Shown piece by piece: positions 15,959 to 21,925 of a DNA stretch of 31,395 bases. Below the pieces are notes generated by a model. That model worked only from the letters and a program-made list of their open reading frames with translations, was not told where the DNA came from and searched no databases. The position numbers and the translations under genes were made by a program. Positions within the stretch are counted from its first letter, which is position 1. Each line of letters begins with the position of its first letter. Source of the DNA: a virus; the IMG/VR virus record IMGVR_UViG_3300026097_001284, positions 1 to 31,395 of that record; one strand, 5' to 3'.

Positions 15959-16197
15959 TGTATCTCAAAAAGAAATCCTGGAATATAAGCGATATTAAAC
16001 GGCAGATAGACCGGATAGCATTAGAATGCAAAAGCCCTTACAATGAGGGCTTTACTTCCTTTGAGCTGAAAAAAGAACTATACGAACTAAAATTTTTTAT
16101 AGACCAGCAATTAAATTCTTGTCCTGACTTCGCTGGGGAAAAAGAATGGTTGATAGATCTTGAAAAAGAAACTATAATCAATTATCTAAAGAAATAA
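15958..16197 (+). CDS. Small helical protein of unknown function
   Basis: A 79-residue charged helical protein. The N-terminal half is basic (YLKKKSWNISDIKRQIDRI). The C-terminal half has ELKKELYELKFFIDQQLNSC, then FAGEKEWLIDLEKE and IINYLKK. It is translationally coupled to the co-chaperonin gene by a TAATG overlap and has no separate ribosome site. Similar short proteins with an ELK-FID-L, cysteine, then EWL-EKE pattern occur, as I recall, in other marine T4-like phages. Codons 25-32 encode a perfect 8-bp inverted repeat. No function can be assigned. Confidence 0.65.
   Translation: MYLKKKSWNISDIKRQIDRIALECKSPYNEGFTSFELKKELYELKFFIDQQLNSCPDFAGEKEWLIDLEKETIINYLKK
16031..16053 (+). terminator. 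Terminator-like hairpin inside a small gene
   Basis: AAAGCCCT at 16031-16038 pairs perfectly with AGGGCTTT at 16046-16053 around a 7-base loop. It is followed by a weak T-rich run (TTTACTT). It lies within the coding region at 15958-16197, so it may be a partial terminator, an RNA-processing site or chance. Confidence 0.35.
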
Positions 16198-16206
16198 GGA
16201 GACTAT

Positions 16207-16590
16207 ATGTCTAATCCGTTTAAGGATCAATCCGATTTTATGACTGCTTGTGATCAAACTGTTGGCATTCCCAATCCAGAACAGGCAGGAATGTACGTTA
16301 AACTTATCGTTGAAGAAATGAATGAACTAATGGAAGCAATCGATCAACAAGATGAAATTGAAGTATTAGATGCTCTCATTGATATTCTGGTTGTCACAAT
16401 CGGCGCAGGGCATAGCATAGGCGCAGACATGGAGGGAGCCTGGAAGGAAGTAATGCGTACTAACTTTGCAAAAATTGATCCAGACACGGGCAAAGTTCGC
16501 AAACGTGAAGACGGTAAAGTATTAAAGCCAGAAGGGTGGACTGCTCCTGTATTATCCGACTACGTTTATAAGGAAAATGATCCGAAATGA
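16207..16590 (+). CDS. mazG: MazG-type nucleotide pyrophosphohydrolase
   Basis: A 127-residue all-alpha NTP pyrophosphohydrolase. The metal-binding EExxE motif is EEMNE (residues 36-40), followed by E52-x2-D55 and D59 in the helix DEIEVLDALIDILVVTIG. The end is the conserved KVLKPEGWTAP. Such enzymes hydrolyse (d)NTPs or alarmone-like nucleotides to monophosphates and pyrophosphate; in phages they are proposed to adjust nucleotide pools or lower ppGpp signalling. A single domain of this size is usual for phage versions. AAGGAG lies just before the ATG, and the stop overlaps the clamp-loader start (ATGA), putting it in the replication operon. Confidence 0.85.
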   Translation: MSNPFKDQSDFMTACDQTVGIPNPEQAGMYVKLIVEEMNELMEAIDQQDEIEVLDALIDILVVTIGAGHSIGADMEGAWKEVMRTNFAKIDPDTGKVRKREDGKVLKPEGWTAPVLSDYVYKENDPK

Positions 16591-17501
16591 AAGATCTTTG
16601 GGTAGAAAAATACAGACCAAAAACAACAGCTGAGTATGTTTTTAAAGATGATGCTCAACGTAAACAAATTGAGACATGGGTTTCAGATCAAAGTATTCCG
16701 CACTTATTGTTCAGCGGGTCTGCCGGTATCGGTAAAACAACCATGGCAAAAGTATTAATCAACGAGCTAGGTATTGAAGAGTTTGATGTTTTAGAAATAA
16801 ATGCAAGTCGCACAAACTCTGTAGAAGATGTTCGCGATAAAATTACTAATTTTGTACAAATGATTCCATTTGGTCCGTTTAAAGTAGTATTGTTAGACGA
16901 GGCTGATTACTTATCTCCAAACGCACAGGCAGCATTGCGTGGTGTAATGGAGGAATATCATAGCACTTCTCGATTCATCCTTACTTGTAATTACCCAAAC
17001 AGAATTATTCCTGCTATTCACAGTCGGTGTCAAGGTTTTCATATTGAAAGAATTGATCAAACAGAGTTTACAGCCAGGATTGCAACTATTCTTGTAGAAG
17101 AAGAAATTGCATTTGATCTAGATACACTAGATAGCTATGTAAAAGTTGCATACCCGGATTTGCGTAAAGCAATTAATATGGTACAACAGAACGTACATAG
17201 CAATGAATTGCATGCACCTAATAAAGGCGACGAAGGCGAAGCTGATTGGAAGTTCGACATGGTCGATTTATTCAAAGCAGGTAAAATACAAGAAGCTCGT
17301 AAACTGCTATGTGGTAAGATCAGGGCAGAAGAAATGGAAGAAGTGTATCGCTGGTTGTATGATAATCTTGAAATTTTTGGCGAGGATGAAAATCAAGACA
17401 GAGCTGTGTTGATTATCAAACAGGGATTGGTTGACCATACGCTGGTCGCAGATCCAGAAATCAATCTTGCGGCAACACTTATTAAACTTGGGAGATTATA
17501 A
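16587..17501 (+). CDS. 44: Sliding-clamp loader large subunit (T4 gp44-like)
   Basis: A 304-residue RFC-family AAA+ ATPase (T4 gp44 is of similar size). It opens [10 protein letters not shown], the clamp-loader signature. Walker A is GSAGIGKTT (44-52), Walker B is [10 protein letters not shown] with D104-E-A-D107, and the arginine-finger motif is SRC (146-148, IHSRCQGF). A helical collar domain follows to the end. With gp62 and ATP it would load the gp45 clamp for T4-type replication and late transcription. No gp62 gene follows here: the next gene, joined by TAATG, is a ferredoxin, so the small subunit must lie elsewhere. Confidence 0.95.
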   Translation: MKDLWVEKYRPKTTAEYVFKDDAQRKQIETWVSDQSIPHLLFSGSAGIGKTTMAKVLINELGIEEFDVLEINASRTNSVEDVRDKITNFVQMIPFGPFKVVLLDEADYLSPNAQAALRGVMEEYHSTSRFILTCNYPNRIIPAIHSRCQGFHIERIDQTEFTARIATILVEEEIAFDLDTLDSYVKVAYPDLRKAINMVQQNVHSNELHAPNKGDEGEADWKFDMVDLFKAGKIQEARKLLCGKIRAEEMEEVYRWLYDNLEIFGEDENQDRAVLIIKQGLVDHTLVADPEINLAATLIKLGRL

Positions 17502-17827
17502 TGGCTTACGTAGTTGATGATAAATGTATTATGTGTAAACACACTACCTGCGTTACCGTCTGCCCGGTGGACTGCTTTTACGAAGGTGAAAACATGCTGG
17601 TAATCAATCCGGAGGAATGCATTGATTGTGGAGTATGCGAACCTGAATGTCCAGAAGATGCTATCTATGCAACTAACTATGTAGAAGATATGTGGTATCA
17701 GCACAATCTATACTTTTCCAAAGAATGGCCTAATATCGCAGACGAAAAAGATCCTATGCCGGAACATGAAAAGTATTCAGCCATAGAAAATAAAATACAC
17801 CTGTTTAGTAAAAATCCAGGCCAATAA
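17501..17827 (+). CDS. fdxA: Seven-iron ferredoxin (FdxA / Azotobacter FdI type)
   Basis: A 108-residue soluble electron carrier. All nine cysteines of the Azotobacter ferredoxin I family are in register: C9, C12, C17, C21, C25, C40, C43, C46 and C50. By family knowledge C9, C17 and C50 would bind a [3Fe-4S] cluster, and C21, C40, C43 and C46 a [4Fe-4S] cluster. The C-terminal extension also matches ([13 protein letters not shown], residues ~74-86). The ATG overlaps the clamp-loader stop, with GGGAG upstream, so it is the last gene of the replication operon before a strong terminator. It may feed electrons to a reductase or radical enzyme, or alter host metabolism; the partner is unknown. Confidence 0.92.
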   Translation: MAYVVDDKCIMCKHTTCVTVCPVDCFYEGENMLVINPEECIDCGVCEPECPEDAIYATNYVEDMWYQHNLYFSKEWPNIADEKDPMPEHEKYSAIENKIHLFSKNPGQ

Positions 17828-17833
17828 AATAAT

Positions 17834-17858
17834 AGTAAGGGGACAATGTCCCCTTACT
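17834..17858. terminator. Bidirectional hairpin terminator between convergent genes
   Basis: A perfect 11-bp stem (AGTAAGGGGAC with GTCCCCTTACT) and 3-base loop lies between the ferredoxin stop at 17827 and the phoH stop at 17862. T-rich sequence follows on the + side (TTGTTTACT) and A/T-rich sequence (TATTATTTTATT) on the - side, so it can serve both strands. Confidence 0.85.
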
Positions 17859-17861
17859 TGT

Positions 17862-18587
17862 TTACTCCTCTCCGTAAATAGCTAGGATTTCTTTAACAGC
17901 CTTATGCCGTTCTATGTCACTCACCGTAAAGTGACAAATATCTACATAGCGGTGATTATCAAAGTTGTTATACAACTGTAAAAACTCTAAGAGACCATTG
18001 TTACTTGGACGATCGGCCTGCTGTAGATCACCGGTCACGACCATCTTTGACCCTTCACCTAGTCTAGTTAATAACATTTTCATCTGACTAGGTGTGGCAT
18101 TCTGCATTTCATCAGCGATAACAATCGCATTTTTGAATGTTCTTCCTCGCATGTATGCCAGAGGGCTCGTTTCAATCACCTCCTCTTGAACCATTTTTTC
18201 AATTTCCTTGGCATTGTAATTTTCAGCGAATACATCAAATATTGGTTTAGTCCACGGTTCCATCTTTTGATTTAAATCTCCAGGTAAGAATCCGTGTTGT
18301 TCATCGACGCTAACTGCGGGTCTTGTAACGACGATTCTATCAACATCTCCGTCCTTAAGCTCGTTTATAGCCCACTGAACCGCGATCATTGTTTTACCTG
18401 TACCTGCAGGACCAGTAGCAAATACAATATACTTACTATCGTCACTGAGTTTAAGTAAATACTCCTCTTGGTTTAGATTTTTTGGGTAAATTTGAACACG
18501 TTTTTTAGATTTGTGTTGAGAGATGTTTATAACGTTTTGATCTTCGGCAAGATTACTCATCATAGCCTGTTTATTTTTTCGCTTCAT
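17862..18587 (-). CDS. phoH: PhoH-family ATPase
   Basis: A 241-residue P-loop ATPase. Walker A is GPAGTGKT (residues 59-66), and the Walker B region is NAIVIADEMQNATPSQMKML, with RVVTRP-like and GDLQQAD sensor motifs. The start at 18587 (MKRKNKQ) is chosen because AAGGAGG lies 12 bases upstream; a longer frame back to 18677 would run through the leader hairpins and the promoter. PhoH genes are very common in marine phages; in bacteria the family is linked to phosphate stress and RNA metabolism, and its phage role is unsettled. It stands alone on the - strand, between a strong terminator and its own late-type promoter. Confidence 0.92.
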   Translation of the reverse strand: MKRKNKQAMMSNLAEDQNVINISQHKSKKRVQIYPKNLNQEEYLLKLSDDSKYIVFATGPAGTGKTMIAVQWAINELKDGDVDRIVVTRPAVSVDEQHGFLPGDLNQKMEPWTKPIFDVFAENYNAKEIEKMVQEEVIETSPLAYMRGRTFKNAIVIADEMQNATPSQMKMLLTRLGEGSKMVVTGDLQQADRPSNNGLLEFLQLYNNFDNHRYVDICHFTVSDIERHKAVKEILAIYGEE

Positions 18588-18599
18588 ATAAAGGTCTGT

Positions 18600-18606
18600 C
18601 CTCCTT
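18600..18606 (-). promoter_or_regulatory. Ribosome binding site AAGGAGG of phoH
   Basis: A perfect AAGGAGG on the - strand, 12 bases before ATG 18587. The spacing is longer than usual. Two small hairpins lie immediately 5' of it. Confidence 0.7.
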
Positions 18607-18610
18607 AGAA

Positions 18611-18652
18611 GTGTCGAGTTCGACCTACTTGCAAGTGTTCGAACCCGAACAC
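18611..18652 (-). promoter_or_regulatory. Structured 5' leader of phoH (two hairpins in an imperfect palindrome)
   Basis: On the - strand GTGTTCG (18652-18646) pairs with CGAACAC (18641-18635) around a GGTT loop, and GTCG pairs with CGAC (18624-18613) around AACT. Between them is the palindrome ACTTGCAAGT (18627-18636). The whole 42 bases is an imperfect dyad. The first hairpin begins about where the late promoter at 18658-18665 would start the RNA. Confidence 0.5.
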
Positions 18653-18657
18653 AAAAG

Positions 18658-18665
18658 TATTTAAC
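18658..18665 (-). promoter_or_regulatory. Putative late promoter (GTTAAATA) of phoH
   Basis: On the - strand GTTAAATA is followed by CTTTTG. The same GTTAAATACTTT string occurs before the - strand gene at 23575-24708. With T4 late spacing the start is near 18652. Confidence 0.5.
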
Positions 18666-18704
18666 TTGAGAAAACACTAATTATAGTACGTGATAAAAGA
18701 TTTC

Positions 18705-18712
18705 GATAAATA
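18705..18712 (+). promoter_or_regulatory. Putative late promoter (GATAAATA)
   Basis: GATAAATA then CTATTGAGG, 16 bases before the ATG at 18729. It is nearly identical to the element at 1257-1264. It would drive the 18729-21199 run, including the lysis genes. Confidence 0.6.
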
Positions 18713-18728
18713 CTATTGAGGAAAAACC

Positions 18729-19262
18729 ATGGCAGATATTAAAGACATAATCCAAAACGTACAACAAATCTATGATTCAAATAACAGCCTCAATATCTTA
18801 AAAGATTTTGAAAGGGTAATTGATGAGCTCGATGTTTATGTTTACGATAACTGGATTGATGGAGAATTAGTAGAAGGACCTAAAGAAACTAGATATTTTA
18901 TTTCATGCACATTCATGTGGCCGAAAGAACATATGCCTGATCCGAAAGGAGGCATAAAATTAATCAATTATGGATGCAAAGTCGAATGGGCAGAAGATTA
19001 TGTTGCTAAAGTGAGACAAATAAAAAAGCCAGAAGATATCCGTCCTGGTACAAAAAAAGGAAAAATAGATTACTATCCAGTATGGATGGTGAAAATAACA
19101 ATGCCTAAAAAATTAATTGCAACCGTAGAGACAGGATACACAGAACTTGACAGAAACAAAATTGAAGACATTGTAAATCAAGTTCCTGTTAAAGCTCCTA
19201 TACAGCAACCAGAATTAGAAGCAGCAGACGCAGATACAGAGGAAAATGATCTTGGCCTATAA
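18729..19262 (+). CDS. Conserved T4-like marine phage protein, function unknown
   Basis: A 177-residue protein. Residues 1-40 are helical (DIIQNVQQIYDSNNSLNILK). Residues ~36-60 hold LDVYVYDNWIDGELVEGP and residues ~64-86 ISCTFMWPKEHMPDPKGG. A conserved RPGTKKGKIDYYPVWMVKI lies at ~106-124. The C-terminal 20 residues are acidic. I recognise this pattern as a conserved gene of T4-like marine phages, possibly structural or assembly related, but know no assigned role. A late-type promoter and GAGGA precede the ATG. It overlaps the next gene by 17 bases, so the two are probably co-translated and may act together. Confidence 0.75.
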   Translation: MADIKDIIQNVQQIYDSNNSLNILKDFERVIDELDVYVYDNWIDGELVEGPKETRYFISCTFMWPKEHMPDPKGGIKLINYGCKVEWAEDYVAKVRQIKKPEDIRPGTKKGKIDYYPVWMVKITMPKKLIATVETGYTELDRNKIEDIVNQVPVKAPIQQPELEAADADTEENDLGL

Positions 19263-19995
19263 GCAAGTAAACGAAGGTCTACGAAAGTCGGATCTAAAAG
19301 ATTTAATATATCCAAAATTACAAATTGACACATTTAAAAGTAAAATGGGTGAAGATTCTGATGTATGTGTTGTTACTATGCAGGCCAAAGATAGATCGCC
19401 CGCCAAAGACTTAATGGAGTTTATTGAAAAATCATATGATTTTGTACTTGATGCTGATATCAGTGCTGGCGAAAATTCAAGAGGTGAATATAGTATATTC
19501 GTTGAAATCGAAAGAACAACAAATCTTGCAGAACAAATTTGCGATATGATGTACGGCATAAAGCAACTTACGGAAATAGATAATTTCGATTTCGTATACT
19601 ACAAGGACAAAACACAAAGGCCTGTATCAAGAGAAACACTAGAAAATCTAGTACCACAAAATTCGATGCAGTATTACTCTATGCTTAATGAAACCAAAAT
19701 TAAGGAAGCAGAATCATTTTTCTCCAAAACCTTCATGGATCACCTAGAAATTGACGGGAACCTGCTAAGTATTGTAAGACCTTTTGGGAATAAGATAAAC
19801 CTAGAAGTAATAGACGAAGGCGAAAAAGAAAAATTGATATCTAATATCAACGAGCCTATCACTGAGAATAGTGAAAGCACAGCAGAGGTTTTTTGGTTGA
19901 CCAAGGTCTTAGGTGATTACGATATTACTAAATATGGTGATAAATTCCTATTAATAAATGGGAACAACGCAAAACTTGTTAAAAGGGGGATATAA
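19246..19995 (+). CDS. Conserved phage protein, function unknown, paired with the upstream gene
   Basis: A 249-residue soluble protein without cysteine clusters, membrane spans or P-loop. Features are an N-terminal helix (VNEGLRKSDLKDLIYPKLQI), a mixed alpha/beta segment (YDFVLDADISAGENSRGEY, SIFVEIERTT) and a C-terminal region with FWLTKVLGDYDITKYGDKFLL. It starts within the upstream gene, 17 bases before that gene's stop, behind a GAGGA site, and its own stop overlaps the endolysin start (TAATG). This tight coupling between an unknown pair and the lysis cassette suggests common late expression. A virion or assembly function is plausible but not shown. Confidence 0.7.
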   Translation: MILAYKQVNEGLRKSDLKDLIYPKLQIDTFKSKMGEDSDVCVVTMQAKDRSPAKDLMEFIEKSYDFVLDADISAGENSRGEYSIFVEIERTTNLAEQICDMMYGIKQLTEIDNFDFVYYKDKTQRPVSRETLENLVPQNSMQYYSMLNETKIKEAESFFSKTFMDHLEIDGNLLSIVRPFGNKINLEVIDEGEKEKLISNINEPITENSESTAEVFWLTKVLGDYDITKYGDKFLLINGNNAKLVKRGI

Positions 19996-20459
19996 TGCGT
20001 TTATCAGAAAATTTTACAATGGCTGAATTTACAAAAAGCCAAACAGCAGAGCGTAGAGGTATAGATAACACACCACAAGGCGAGCATCTAGATGCAGCGG
20101 TGGCATTATTCGAAAACGTGGTACAGAAAGTTCGTGATCACTTTGGTCCTACTGTGATCAATTCAGGATATCGTTCACCAGAGCTAAACGAAGCCGTAGG
20201 TGGTAGTTCACGTTCACAGCACTGCAAAGGCGAAGCGGCTGATATCGAAGTGCCAGGAGTTCCTAATGCAGAACTTGCTGAGTGGATTCGTGATAACCTA
20301 GAATTCGATCAGTTAATCCTGGAATTTTACACTCCTGGGATCCCAGATTCGGGTTGGGTCCATGTATCTTATCTAGCAGACGGCGATAATCGCGGCGAAT
20401 GCCTAACAGCGACTCGTATCGACGGCAAGACAGAATACTCTGTAGGAATTAATGCTTAA
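19995..20459 (+). CDS. Endolysin: M15-family zinc peptidase
   Basis: A 154-residue peptidoglycan peptidase of the M15 (D-Ala-D-Ala/L-Ala-D-Glu type) family. The zinc-site motif is SGYRSPELN (57-65), SQHCKGEAADI (74-84) with H76 and D83, and WVHVSY (121-126) with H123. Glu110 in LILEF is a candidate catalytic acid. There is no signal peptide, so it would need a holin for release. It lies directly upstream of the Rz/Rz1 spanin pair and is translationally coupled to both neighbours (TAATG at its start, 8-base overlap at its end). Homologues are the usual lysins or virion-associated lysins of marine myoviruses. Confidence 0.9.
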   Translation: MRLSENFTMAEFTKSQTAERRGIDNTPQGEHLDAAVALFENVVQKVRDHFGPTVINSGYRSPELNEAVGGSSRSQHCKGEAADIEVPGVPNAELAEWIRDNLEFDQLILEFYTPGIPDSGWVHVSYLADGDNRGECLTATRIDGKTEYSVGINA

Positions 20460-20958
20460 AGTCTATGCTGTTTTAATCATAGTAGGAGTACTTGGCACTT
20501 TTGCATACGGTGCCAAGTATTACTATGACAGCACACAGGCAACAATCGCAACCCTACGTGAAAACAATGCCAAACTAGAAACAGCCGTCGAAATAAGCGA
20601 AGCAAGTATCGAAATGCTTCAGGAAGATATGGCTAAATTCCAAGAATTAAATCAACAATTACAAGCAGACCTACAGGCTGCAGAAGCCTACGGTGACGAG
20701 CTTCAAAGTAAATTGAACAGACTAGACCTTGTTCAAGATGCATTACGAGATGCAGAACAATTAGAAGGAAAGATGAATGGCGCTACAGCAAAACTTTGGC
20801 GCGGCATCATTGAAGATACTGGCGGTGATCCTAACCGTCCTCTACCTAACTGGTTGCAGCCTAGTGAGCAACCCAGAACCGGAGATCAAAGTGGTAACCA
20901 AGGTGGAGAAGACAACAGTACCGACAGTGAGCCGACCCAAGCCAGTCCAGCTCAATGA
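20452..20958 (+). CDS. Rz: Inner-membrane spanin (Rz-like)
   Basis: A 168-residue protein with one N-terminal membrane segment (residues 3-20, VYAVLIIVGVLGTFAYGA). A long periplasmic coiled coil follows at ~30-110 (TIATLRENNAKLETAVEI and on). The C-terminus is Pro/Gly/Ser/Glu-rich and disordered. This is the plan of an i-spanin, which bridges the envelope and fuses inner and outer membranes after peptidoglycan loss. It overlaps the endolysin by 8 bases and contains the start of the Rz1-like gene in another frame. The disordered tail lies exactly where Rz1 is also encoded, as expected for overprinting. Confidence 0.85.
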   Translation: MLKVYAVLIIVGVLGTFAYGAKYYYDSTQATIATLRENNAKLETAVEISEASIEMLQEDMAKFQELNQQLQADLQAAEAYGDELQSKLNRLDLVQDALRDAEQLEGKMNGATAKLWRGIIEDTGGDPNRPLPNWLQPSEQPRTGDQSGNQGGEDNSTDSEPTQASPAQ

Positions 20959-21199
20959 TGTAAGGGTATATGTAGTTAATGAACGCATTCTTGATGACTT
21001 CTTGTCAGAGTTCAAAGATCGGCACGGCGAAGTAGCATTTGTTGCTCTATCAATGAAAGACTACGAAAACTTGGCACTCAATATAGCGGATCTTCGTCGT
21101 TATATAAATCAACAAACACAGATCATTGTTTATTATGAAGATGCTGTGGATCCTAATGCAGATGACACTGTGGTCTCGGAAACTCCCCTAGAACAATAA
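20777..21199 (+). CDS. Rz1: Outer-membrane lipoprotein spanin (Rz1-like), starting inside Rz
   Basis: A 140-residue lipoprotein precursor. The signal peptide is residues 1-26 (ILAVILTVLYLTG) with lipobox LTGC, and the lipidated Cys is residue 27. The next residue is Ser, not Asp, so sorting to the outer membrane is expected. A Pro/Val-rich linker follows (TTVPTVSRPKPVQLNDV), then a mixed segment with DYENLALNIADLRRYINQQT. AAGGA lies six to ten bases before the ATG. It overlaps Rz by 182 bases in a different frame and extends well past it, unlike lambda Rz1, which is fully embedded. It is longer than classical Rz1 proteins (60-90 residues). Confidence 0.85.
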   Translation: MALQQNFGAASLKILAVILTVLYLTGCSLVSNPEPEIKVVTKVEKTTVPTVSRPKPVQLNDVRVYVVNERILDDFLSEFKDRHGEVAFVALSMKDYENLALNIADLRRYINQQTQIIVYYEDAVDPNADDTVVSETPLEQ

Positions 21200-21202
21200 A
21201 TA
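21195..21202 (+). promoter_or_regulatory. Putative late promoter (AATAAATA) over the Rz1 stop codon
   Basis: AATAAATA contains the Rz1 TAA stop and is followed by AACATAGTAGGAGGG and the ATG at 21223. It may give the two membrane-protein genes transcription independent of the spanins. Confidence 0.45.
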
Positions 21203-21222
21203 AACATAGTAGGAGGGCTACT

Positions 21223-21504
21223 ATGTTAGAAATGATAGACAGAATGTTCAGCGATACCCTTTGGATTTGGACCGCCATTGGTGGTTCTATAATCGGTGCC
21301 GTTGCATTGGCCTATCTTAAGGACACTAGAGCGGGTATTTGGTTCTACAGTAAGGTAGATCAATATTTAGATTTTCTAGTAGAAAGATACGGATGGACAT
21401 GGTTGGAACAGCCAACCGATGCTTGGCGTAAGAAATATCCTTATGTCACGAAAAAAATAGACGAGCTCGAAGCTCGTATTGCCGAATTAGAGGAGCGTAA
21501 ATAA
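21223..21504 (+). CDS. Small membrane protein with coiled-coil tail, lysis region
   Basis: A 93-residue protein started by a strong TAGGAGGG site. Residues ~13-32 are a membrane segment (LWIWTAIGGSIIGAVALAYL). The soluble part has GIWFYSKVDQYLDFLVERYG and WTWLEQPTDAWRKKYPYVTK, then a charged heptad helix (KIDELEARIAELEER). The N-terminus is short, so the tail probably faces the cytoplasm. The pattern is familiar from other marine T4-like phages, unnamed. It sits between Rz1 and the EF-hand membrane protein (TAATG overlap), so a holin, antiholin or membrane scaffold role is a fair guess but unproven. Confidence 0.7.
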   Translation: MLEMIDRMFSDTLWIWTAIGGSIIGAVALAYLKDTRAGIWFYSKVDQYLDFLVERYGWTWLEQPTDAWRKKYPYVTKKIDELEARIAELEERK

Positions 21505-21866
21505 TGGCAGAAGACAAAAAAACAATCGACGCGGCAGCTGTCGAAGGAATGGATGCTAATGGCGATGGGCACATTAGCCAAGAAGAAATGGAGATGCACT
21601 TGGAGTTTAAGCGCAAAGAACTAGAAGATCAAGATGCACAGCGTGACGCGATTCGCAAGATGGCATGGTTCGCACTGTTCGGACTGTTGTTGTATCCTAT
21701 TGGTATTTTCCTAACATCCGCATTTGGACTAGACACTGCGGCACAGCTAATTGCTGACATTGCTCCAACATACTTTGCTTCAATTGCCGTGTTGGTATCT
21801 GCATTCTTTGGTGCTGATGCTATTGCACAAAAGGGCAAAGGCGGCGGCTCCGCACCTAAGAAATAA
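21504..21866 (+). CDS. EF-hand membrane protein, candidate holin or lysis regulator
   Basis: A 120-residue protein. Residues 17-28 form a textbook EF-hand calcium loop (DANGDGHISQEE: D17, N19, D21, H23, S25, E28). A charged helix follows (EMHLEFKRKELEDQDAQRD). Two hydrophobic segments lie at ~52-72 (MAWFALFGLLLYPIGIFL) and ~81-105 (IADIAPTYFASIAVLVSAFF). The C-terminus is Lys/Gly-rich (KGKGGGSAPKK). Two spans with a basic tail, next to endolysin and spanins, fit a class II holin; the N-terminal EF-hand would then be a calcium-sensing domain. Proteins of this plan exist, as I recall, in other marine T4-like phages. The calcium-gating idea is inference. Confidence 0.75.
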   Translation: MAEDKKTIDAAAVEGMDANGDGHISQEEMEMHLEFKRKELEDQDAQRDAIRKMAWFALFGLLLYPIGIFLTSAFGLDTAAQLIADIAPTYFASIAVLVSAFFGADAIAQKGKGGGSAPKK

Positions 21867-21925
21867 TTTTCTTATTGACCTAAGGTGCTAAGTAGTTTAT
21901 ATGGACTATTACAGCGCCTTAGGTG
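21852..21925 (+). promoter_or_regulatory. Competing inverted repeats around the dnaJ start
   Basis: CACCTAAG (21853-21860) is the exact complement of CTTAGGTG (21918-21925), and ACCTAAGG (21878-21885) of CCTTAGGT (21917-21924). The two pairings exclude each other; the second closes a 31-base loop holding the dnaJ ATG at 21901. TAAGAA (21857-21862) can also pair with TTCTTA (21869-21874), which could be a weak terminator. Confidence 0.35.

Noticed and set aside
17146-17412. 88-codon + strand frame inside the clamp-loader gene
   Set aside because: It lies wholly in another frame of a conserved gp44-type gene, with no ribosome site and unlikely composition.
18613-18652. tRNA-like T-arm (GTTCGAACC) upstream of phoH
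   Set aside because: Only the T-loop-like string fits. No acceptor, D or anticodon arms can be built within 75 bases on either strand, and the segment is better explained as an imperfect palindrome.
18588-18677. Longer phoH reading frame starting at 18677
   Set aside because: The extension would translate the leader hairpins and the late promoter. The AAGGAGG site supports the start at 18587.
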